Source: Arthrobacter terricola (GTDB lineage Bacteria; Actinomycetota; Actinomycetes; Actinomycetales; Micrococcaceae). Taken from it: a stretch of 64,000 nucleotides of DNA. The notes under the pieces are model-generated. The model ran no database searches. It was not told the origin of the DNA and was given only the letters and a program-made list of their open reading frames with translations. Of this stretch, positions 58,850-64,000 are shown piece after piece. A program made the translations under genes and the position numbers. Each line of letters starts with the position of its first letter. Position 1 is the stretch's first letter. The DNA lies in assembly GCF_004354015.1 (NCBI RefSeq), contig NZ_SMRU01000002.1, positions 62,001-126,000 of the forward strand, read 5' to 3'.

Positions 58850-59227
58850 ATGACGCGAAACGACAAGTTTGAAGGACACACGGGCAAGCCGCGGGACGGG
58901 CAAAATTCAGAAGACCCAAAGGTCCGCGGCCGTTACGTCGAAGGCAGCTACGGCGACGCCGGTACTGAGGCAGGCCGCAGCGCAGACGACGAAGAAGGCC
59001 AATACACCGAAGGCGACTATGGTGCAGCCGGCAGCGAGGGAGCGCTGCCGGGTACACCTGACAAAGACACAGAAGAAGCCGGACGCTTCGTGGAGGCCGA
59101 CTACGGCACGGCCGGAACGGTTCAAGGCCGAACCCCAGGGACGGAAATCGGCCAATACGCCGAGGGCGACTACGGTCCGGACGGAACCGCGGGCCCCCAA
59201 CGCAAGGCTGGAGCAGACAAGGAGTGA
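58850..59227 (+). CDS. acidic protein of four YxEGDYG-type repeats
   Basis: 125 residues from ATG 58850, GGAGG nine bases upstream. Four imperfect units: GRYVEGSYGDAG, GQYTEGDYGAAG, GRFVEADYGTAG and GQYAEGDYGPDG, spaced ~24-32 residues apart by Asp/Glu/Thr-rich linkers. No membrane segment or signal peptide. Strongly acidic and probably disordered. I do not know its function; acidic repeat proteins of this kind may hold water, metal or act as stress glue. Confidence 0.75.
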   Translation: MTRNDKFEGHTGKPRDGQNSEDPKVRGRYVEGSYGDAGTEAGRSADDEEGQYTEGDYGAAGSEGALPGTPDKDTEEAGRFVEADYGTAGTVQGRTPGTEIGQYAEGDYGPDGTAGPQRKAGADKE

Positions 59228-59317
59228 TGGCACGACCGGGCTGAAGCCGCCAACGCGACCCTCTCACGGTCCAGGAGAGCGAGGTGTCGGAACCACCGTG
59301 CGTGACCTGCCTCAGCC

Positions 59318-59430
59318 CGCCGTTAGCGGTTACGAGCGTGATCCGCCATTCAGGGACCGGCGTACCACCAGGCCGCGGCGCAAATCTCCACGGCCCCGAC
59401 CAAGCGCGTCAGCCCGGCCGCTCGGCGATC
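59318..59430 (-). pseudogene. C-terminal fragment of the 52859-type small membrane protein
   Basis: Minus-strand sequence closely parallels 52850-52970 (shared runs such as CGCGGCGCA, GACCAAGCG and GTTACGAGCG). Only about 38 codons align, without a start. It joins directly to a TetR fragment. Confidence 0.7.
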
Positions 59431-59434
59431 GAAA

Positions 59435-59600
59435 GGACGTCATAGTACATCGAGGCTTTGGAGATACCGGCAGCATCGATCACCCGATTGAGCGGGGCGT
59501 CGTGGTATCCGCGAGTGGCGAATTCGTCGAGAGCAACCCGCAAGATTGTCTGCCGCTGCCGGTGGGCGACAGGTTCGCGAACTTGGTCGAACCATACGCT
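59435..59600 (-). pseudogene. TetR regulator N-terminal fragment
   Basis: The minus-strand frame RQTILRVALDEFATRGYHDA then PLNRVIDAAGISKASMYYDV is the TetR helix-turn-helix (TRGY..., AGISKxSxYY). It begins just after the monooxygenase gene and is cut at the small-membrane-protein fragment, so no ligand domain remains. It probably once regulated the monooxygenase. Confidence 0.8.
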
Positions 59601-60784
59601 CAGCGGGCCGACTCGGTGTCGGGGAACGATGGGAGTTCAACGGCGTCGTGAAAGCTCCTGCCCATCACGATGTCGGCGACCTTGGGCAACCCCATCATTC
59701 TCATCACGGTGTTCCTTGCGAAGAGCTGGAATCGATTCTTGGGCGCGAAAGCCAAACCCAAACCCTCTGCGGCATCCTGCTTGGAGTGGAGCAACGGAGC
59801 GAGCCGCTCCTCGTATCGTGCGAACGCAACACGATGGTCACGGCTCCGCGCGAGTTCTGCCGCCAGGGTATAGGCCTCGACCATGGCCAGGGCGGACCCC
59901 TGGCCGGCAAGAAATGAGGGGCACGCTGCTGCGTCGCCCAACAGCGCAACGCGCCCCGTCGTCCAGGACGGCATCCGGATCTGGCTCACGGAGTCGAAGT
60001 AGAAGTTCTTTGCCTGAGCCATCAGGTCGAGCATGGAGGGCACCTCCCAGCCTTTGTCGCTGAGCTTGTCTCGCAGCAGACCCTCCTGTGCGGCCCGATC
60101 GGTCGGTACGTCCCCATCATGTCGAAGGCTGAAGAGGAACAGTGTGGCGTCGTCGCGAAGAGAAAGCCGGACTGCCTGAAAGCCGATGTCGGCGTACATC
60201 AACGCGACAAGTTCGTCTCGCTCCGGATACCGTTCGGATTCGAACGCCGCCACCACCGTGCCCAGGTATGTCTCGAATCGATCATCCGGGCCGAACGCAA
60301 GCCTCCGCACACCGGAATGAAGGCCGTCGGCACCGACGACCAGGTCGAAGTCCCGGGTGGTCCCGCTGGCGAACGTGACCCGAACCCGGTTCCCGTCGTC
60401 CTCGAGTGCGCCGACCGTGTCACCAAGGATCAGCTCAACCGCGCCGCCGATTGCCTCGTAGATCACGGCCGCGAGATCGGATCGGGCGATACTCAGGTAC
60501 CGCTTCACCGACTCCATGATGACTTCGGGCCTAAACGAGGCCACCCGGCGTCCGTCGCGGTTGACCGCCCTCGCTTCGGTCATGACATATCCGCGTCGTC
60601 GCAGTTCTGGCACGATGCCCATCTTTTCAGCGACGTCGAAGCCGGCACCCCAGAAGTCGATGAGGTACCCGCCGCTCCGCAGTTCTGGTGCATGCTCCAC
60701 GATCGTGACCTTGTGTCCAGACTTTTGAAGCCAGTACGCCAAGGTCGGACCGGCAATTCCTGCACCGACAATTAAGACCCTCAC
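59600..60784 (-). CDS. FAD-dependent aromatic monooxygenase (TetX/PHBH-like)
   Basis: 394 residues. Residues 1-30 (VLIVGAGIAGPTLAYWLQ) are the FAD-binding GxGxxG, GADGLHSGVR near 150 is the DG motif and GRVALLGDAAACPSFLAGQG near 280 the GD motif. This is the group A flavoprotein hydroxylase fold, which hydroxylates an aromatic or polycyclic substrate with NAD(P)H and O2. TetX-type tetracycline inactivators share it, but specificity cannot be told. A cut-down TetR gene follows on the same strand. Confidence 0.88.
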   Translation of the reverse strand: MRVLIVGAGIAGPTLAYWLQKSGHKVTIVEHAPELRSGGYLIDFWGAGFDVAEKMGIVPELRRRGYVMTEARAVNRDGRRVASFRPEVIMESVKRYLSIARSDLAAVIYEAIGGAVELILGDTVGALEDDGNRVRVTFASGTTRDFDLVVGADGLHSGVRRLAFGPDDRFETYLGTVVAAFESERYPERDELVALMYADIGFQAVRLSLRDDATLFLFSLRHDGDVPTDRAAQEGLLRDKLSDKGWEVPSMLDLMAQAKNFYFDSVSQIRMPSWTTGRVALLGDAAACPSFLAGQGSALAMVEAYTLAAELARSRDHRVAFARYEERLAPLLHSKQDAAEGLGLAFAPKNRFQLFARNTVMRMMGLPKVADIVMGRSFHDAVELPSFPDTESAR

Positions 60785-60864
60785 AATAGGATCCTTCCCG
60801 CGCGCAAATTAGGCCACCACTCTTAACCGGTAGCCTAATCGACAAACGAAAAGTCGAACTGGGC

Positions 60865-61110
60865 TCATGTGGCCGGTCCTACGGCACCCCCTGCGCTCCC
60901 GAACACGCGTGTGTCCGATGCCCCCTGCTGCACATTGAGCCTAGGATGATCGCCCGGCTCGGTGAACTCGAAACCGACCTGATCGCCCGAAGATCGCAGG
61001 CGATTCAGGAAGGCTGGTCTGGTGAGGTCGGAGGCCTGGATCTCACCCTGGAACACCTGAGCGGTAAGCGCGACCGTGCACAGCGCCTTCCATCGACGAC
61101 GACCATGTAA
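60865..61110 (+). pseudogene. tyrosine-recombinase transposase C-terminal fragment
   Basis: YGTPCAPEHACVRCPLLHIE then LGELETDLIARRSQAIQEGW and SGEVGGLDLTLEHLSGKRDR resemble the zinc-binding C-terminal end of Tn554-type recombinases (CxHEHxCxRCP...RIxEAExxGW.GEVEGL). The catalytic domain is missing. Frame is open to TAA 61108. Confidence 0.6.
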
Positions 61111-61568
61111 TCAGTCACGGCCGGGAGACCCGAACCGTCCCGGGCCACGCGGTTAGGAAGGGGACCGTCCGCCCCGTACCGACTACCCAGGGTTGAGGAG
61201 TTATAGCTTGTCATCTGCAACAGATTTCAAGTTTTGAGGTCGCGTTCCGAGGGCCATGTCGTGTATCCGAGAAGTCGTTCTGCCTAATACCGTCGGACCG
61301 CAATGATGCAAACGACGATGCCCGCAGCGCAAGCCCCGCCGACGGAAGCCAATCGGCGGGTTTAGGCACGGTCACCCAGGAAATCGCTAGATTGACCAAC
61401 GCGCCCAAGGCACCAAATACCCTAATCGACAGGCATTATCACGGGCTCATCAAGGAGGCGCGAGCCAACGACCTCTGAGCGCCCGTTCCCGAACTAGGGA
61501 AGTAGGCTGCGAGCATCAGCATAGATAGTCGCTGGATATACGGGACAAACCTCAGGGAAAGAAGGACC
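61111..61568. other. intergenic, with hairpin at 61335-61360
   Basis: About 460 bases. CCCGCCGA/TCGGCGGG at 61335-61360 makes an 8-bp stem with TTTA after it, plausible as a weak terminator. A plus frame ending at 61479 (IARLTNAPKAPNTLIDRHYH) may be another recombinase remnant; not certain. Confidence 0.4.
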
Positions 61569-61775
61569 GTGAATTACGTCTGCACGCGGTGCAATAGCCT
61601 GGTTGTCAAAAAGTGGGTTGAAATTCCCTCCATGGGAGTGATGGCTACCAACGGAACACAAATTCCCTACCTGTGCACCAACAGGGAGTGCGACTATTCC
61701 ACCCATGATTACCGCAAGCCCCCGAATTCGGCCATTGAGGGTGCGCCCAAGGTCCGGGAAAACCAGGGAGGCTAA
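61569..61775 (+). CDS. small zinc-ribbon protein
   Basis: 68 residues from GTG with AAGGA upstream. CTRCNSLVVKKWVEIP and CTNRECDYSTHDYR give a CxxC and Cx4C pair, a compact zinc ribbon. The function is not known. It is the only clear gene between the recombinase fragments and the cytochrome set. Confidence 0.65.
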   Translation: MNYVCTRCNSLVVKKWVEIPSMGVMATNGTQIPYLCTNRECDYSTHDYRKPPNSAIEGAPKVRENQGG

Positions 61776-62187
61776 GAGCCTGTTCCCAAGCCTTGTGGCG
61801 CCCCCGAGGACGAACGGTGGTTTGGCGTGGCGGCTCGGGCTCGGAAATCCTGGCTTCACTCCCCCCCCACCATGCTTCCTGCCGGCTGGCGGAGCATCGT
61901 GCGAATGTCATCGCGCGCTACGGTGCCGGAGTCGTCATCACCTAAAGTCGGGGCACCGCCTCGGCGCACTGACCGCGGAGCAAAATGCCGCCCTCGCCAC
62001 GACGTGGTCAGTTGTCGCCAGCCTCCAGGGTACGAGGTTAGGCCTCTCGCCCGGTGGTGTGATGGTGCTCGACCCTGACGGTCGGACGACATGAGGGGCC
62101 AACGGGGTGTTGTCGGACCTGTACTGTGAACCACAAAGGTGGTTCCTTAGGAATCCCGATATGCCCTTTCTGGGGCAGGAGGCCGTT
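61776..62187. other. intergenic before the cytochrome b set
   Basis: About 410 bases with no gene I can support; presumed to hold the promoter of the coupled genes at 62188-64000. Confidence 0.4.
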
Positions 62188-62355
62188 ATGCGCGGATCAC
62201 TGTTGGCGGAGGCCGGAATTCCGGCTCCCGGAATTTATCTTGGATGGGGAAGTTTCCTGATTCAGTTCGGCAACCTGATCGTCATCGTCCTGATGGTCAT
62301 TCTGTTCGTGGTTGCGTTGTTCCTGCCATTTCCGCGCGGCAAAGGCCGGAAATGA
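62188..62355 (+). CDS. small single-helix membrane protein of the cytochrome b set
   Basis: 55 residues. The core LGWGSFLIQFGNLIVIVLMV runs on as a long membrane helix ending before a basic tail (FPRGKGRK). Its stop overlaps the ATG of the cytochrome b gene (ATGA). This coupling is the main evidence that it is real and belongs to the complex. ATG 62188 (MRGSLLAEAG) is chosen; a longer frame from 62107 is less likely. Confidence 0.65.
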   Translation: MRGSLLAEAGIPAPGIYLGWGSFLIQFGNLIVIVLMVILFVVALFLPFPRGKGRK

Positions 62356-63059
62356 CCCCGGACGGCGATACCGCTGCCGGTACCGTGGACGAAGAGCCAC
62401 GATTCTCGACCTGGACGGGTACGGCCCGGGGCTGGATGCTGCGCCGTCTTCCACCCGACAAACTACTGCCGGAGGATCAGCCCAGCTACGTGGCATCCTG
62501 GATCTACGTGTTCGGCATGGGCGCCATCGCAGCCCTTGTCTACATCATCGTTTCCGGGTGCATCCTGGCCCTGAACGGCCCGGCCTGGTACCACGTCTCC
62601 GGTCTTGGTCATTTCATCAACAGCACCCACCTGTGGAGTGTTGAGTTGTTCTTCATGTTCATGGTGATCCACCTCTGGGGCAAGTACTGGATGGCAGCCT
62701 GGCGGGGCGGCCGCGTACTGACCTGGATCACCGGAGTAATAGCATTCGTGGTTTCCATCGTCACGGCGTTCACCGGCTACCTGCTGCAAACCAACTTTGA
62801 TTCGCAGTGGATCGCCTTCCAGGCCAAAGACGCGCTGAACGCCGTCGGGGTCGGAGCCTGGTTCAACGTCACCAACCTGGGCCAGATCCTGATGTGGCAC
62901 ATCACCCTTCTTCCCCTGGCGGTGGCAGGCGTCGTCGCCCTGCACGTTGTGCTGGTCCGGATGCACGGCGTGGTGCCCCCGCTGGATGCCGCCGCAACCG
63001 ATGCGCAACTCCAGCAGGATCTTCCTCAGCGCGCCAGCGTGGAAGGGGAGCACCTATGA
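62352..63059 (+). CDS. cytochrome b (b6-type) subunit
   Basis: 235 residues from ATG 62352. FINSTHLWSVELFFMFMVIH, ITGVIAFVVSIVTAFTGYLL with QTNFDSQ, and LMWHITLLPLAVAGVVALHV supply the two haem-b histidine pairs and the quinol-site loop of the N-terminal half of cytochrome b. The C-terminal half is not present here; the next gene may substitute for it. Overlaps neighbours on both sides by four bases, so the three are co-translated. Confidence 0.88.
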   Translation: MTPDGDTAAGTVDEEPRFSTWTGTARGWMLRRLPPDKLLPEDQPSYVASWIYVFGMGAIAALVYIIVSGCILALNGPAWYHVSGLGHFINSTHLWSVELFFMFMVIHLWGKYWMAAWRGGRVLTWITGVIAFVVSIVTAFTGYLLQTNFDSQWIAFQAKDALNAVGVGAWFNVTNLGQILMWHITLLPLAVAGVVALHVVLVRMHGVVPPLDAAATDAQLQQDLPQRASVEGEHL

Positions 63060-64000
63060 GCAAGAACACCGACCCTATGTCCTGGCGCATGCGGAACGAT
63101 ATTGCCGGAAGGCCCTGGCGCGGCAGGGCGCGCGAATACGACCTGTTCAAAGAACTTACCGTCGGCGTCATGGTCGTCGGCCTGCTCGTGCTTGGTCTCT
63201 CGGCCGTCTTCAGCTCCCCGGATGATCCAAGTGTCACCTTGAAATCATGGGCGACGGCAGCGCCGGCGGACTTCGTCGCTACCGCGACCGCGGAACTGGG
63301 CGGAACCAGCAAGACTGCCGGCTACGGCCCTCCCTACAACGCCACACCGGACGCATCCCAAAAGCTTGGCCCGATAGATCTGCAGAGCTTCTCCGGCGTC
63401 CGCATACCTATCGATACAGCCAACGATTTCGTCATCAGCCCGTTGCAGTCACTACCCTCATCTCCCAGCGCGGTTTCAGACTGGAAGGCCGGAACGGACA
63501 AACAGCACGTGGACTGGGCGGCGGCGTACACCGATGCCCTTTCGAAAGCTCCGGACAACGACCCCGCCAAAGTCGGCCCCGGCGACTACGGCCCCGTCCC
63601 CGCACTCACGGGAACCCTGCTCGGCATGGCTCAGCAGGGAGCGCTAGACGGTGTACTTCAGGCAAAAGACTCTTTCTACAGCACCGACTACACCCGCAGT
63701 ACGCTGTTCCTCGGCGACGGAACCTATTTCCCCGGCCTGGCCGACACCGCTCACCTCACGGGTGACCAGTGGGGCATGATGAACGAAACCGGTAACTATC
63801 CCGGCCAGTCCTGGCTCTGGCTTTTCTCCTTCGTGTACCAGGTGCAGCCGATCAAATCCTCGCCCAACGCAGACATCCTCGTCGTCTCAATCATGGCGGT
63901 GCTGACCCTCCTGCTGACCCTCGTCCCCTTCATACCAGGACTAAGGTCGCTGCCCCGCCGCATACCAATACATCGTCTGATCTGGAAGGACTACTACCGG
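63056..64000 (+). CDS. membrane partner of cytochrome b, 3' partial
   Basis: 315 residues visible, open at the window edge. One membrane helix near 38-56 (LTVGVMVVGLLVLGLSAVF), then a large extracytoplasmic domain (LKSWATAAPADFVATATAEL, GDQWGMMNETGNYPGQSWLW), then a second helix (LVVSIMAVLTLLLTLVPFIP). The family is familiar beside actinobacterial cytochrome b genes but has no assigned function. It likely forms a quinone-oxidising complex with the upstream two proteins. Confidence 0.75.
   Translation, partial: MSKNTDPMSWRMRNDIAGRPWRGRAREYDLFKELTVGVMVVGLLVLGLSAVFSSPDDPSVTLKSWATAAPADFVATATAELGGTSKTAGYGPPYNATPDASQKLGPIDLQSFSGVRIPIDTANDFVISPLQSLPSSPSAVSDWKAGTDKQHVDWAAAYTDALSKAPDNDPAKVGPGDYGPVPALTGTLLGMAQQGALDGVLQAKDSFYSTDYTRSTLFLGDGTYFPGLADTAHLTGDQWGMMNETGNYPGQSWLWLFSFVYQVQPIKSSPNADILVVSIMAVLTLLLTLVPFIPGLRSLPRRIPIHRLIWKDYYR

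Overview
The window is high-GC DNA with actinobacterial character. The chromosomal genes (b558-type sdhCAB, aconitase, zwf, GH65 phosphorylase, several UspA genes, a cytochrome b pair, DUF488) resemble those of Micrococcaceae such as Arthrobacter or Pseudarthrobacter. That assignment is inferred from recognised protein families, not from a search.

Layout. (1) 1-2.6 kb: end of a catabolic operon (family III CoA-transferase, amidohydrolase). (2) 2.8-18.2 kb: an accessory island. Its two edges carry a shared ~55-bp direct repeat with a 19-bp palindrome, and each edge also has a relic made of a tRNA 3' end, a fixed 114-bp arm and a second palindrome. It holds an AbiEii-type toxin-antitoxin pair, tRNA relics, an overlapping three-gene minus-strand operon (SMC-like ATPase, soluble histidine kinase, receiver domain fused to an APH-fold kinase), a DUF4238 gene, a 1138-residue HNH-NACHT protein between two copies of a small membrane-protein gene, and fragments of a MobF relaxase and a 5'-3' exonuclease. 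The ATPase/kinase/receiver-kinase operon is the best candidate for an undescribed system, probably a phosphorelay-controlled anti-phage or stress system. (3) 18.4-23.8 kb: three short-chain dehydrogenases, an XRE regulator, a sugar isomerase-like protein and a truncated MFS transporter. (4) 24-26.4 kb: mobile-element debris (serine recombinase fragment with complex inverted repeats, GH3 tail, DUF4913, a coupling-protein pseudogene stopped by a 20-bp tandem duplication, a PRC-barrel piece).

(5) 26.4-50.7 kb: energy metabolism and stress functions: a flavin reductase; succinate dehydrogenase; cupin; VOC protein; a UspA-HAD-GH65 operon; DUF488-UspA units, one decayed; 3-methyladenine glycosylase; a two-domain UspA; G6PD; aconitase; a cytochrome b-molybdopterin fusion; MarR plus ClC channel. 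(6) 50.9-61.1 kb: a serine recombinase, two more UspA genes, an APC permease, a P-type H+-ATPase, an acidic repeat protein, an FAD monooxygenase and many gene fragments. (7) 61.5-64 kb: a zinc-ribbon protein, then a translationally coupled set of small membrane protein, cytochrome b and a membrane partner cut by the window edge.

Genes in 26-64 kb suggest a cell adapted to starvation or low oxygen: quinone-linked dehydrogenases, alternative cytochrome b complexes, proton and chloride transport, disaccharide phosphorolysis feeding G6PD, and seven Usp domains in five genes. Between them lie at least a dozen decayed genes, so the region is an old recombination-rich segment. No rRNA, CRISPR array or intact prophage was seen.
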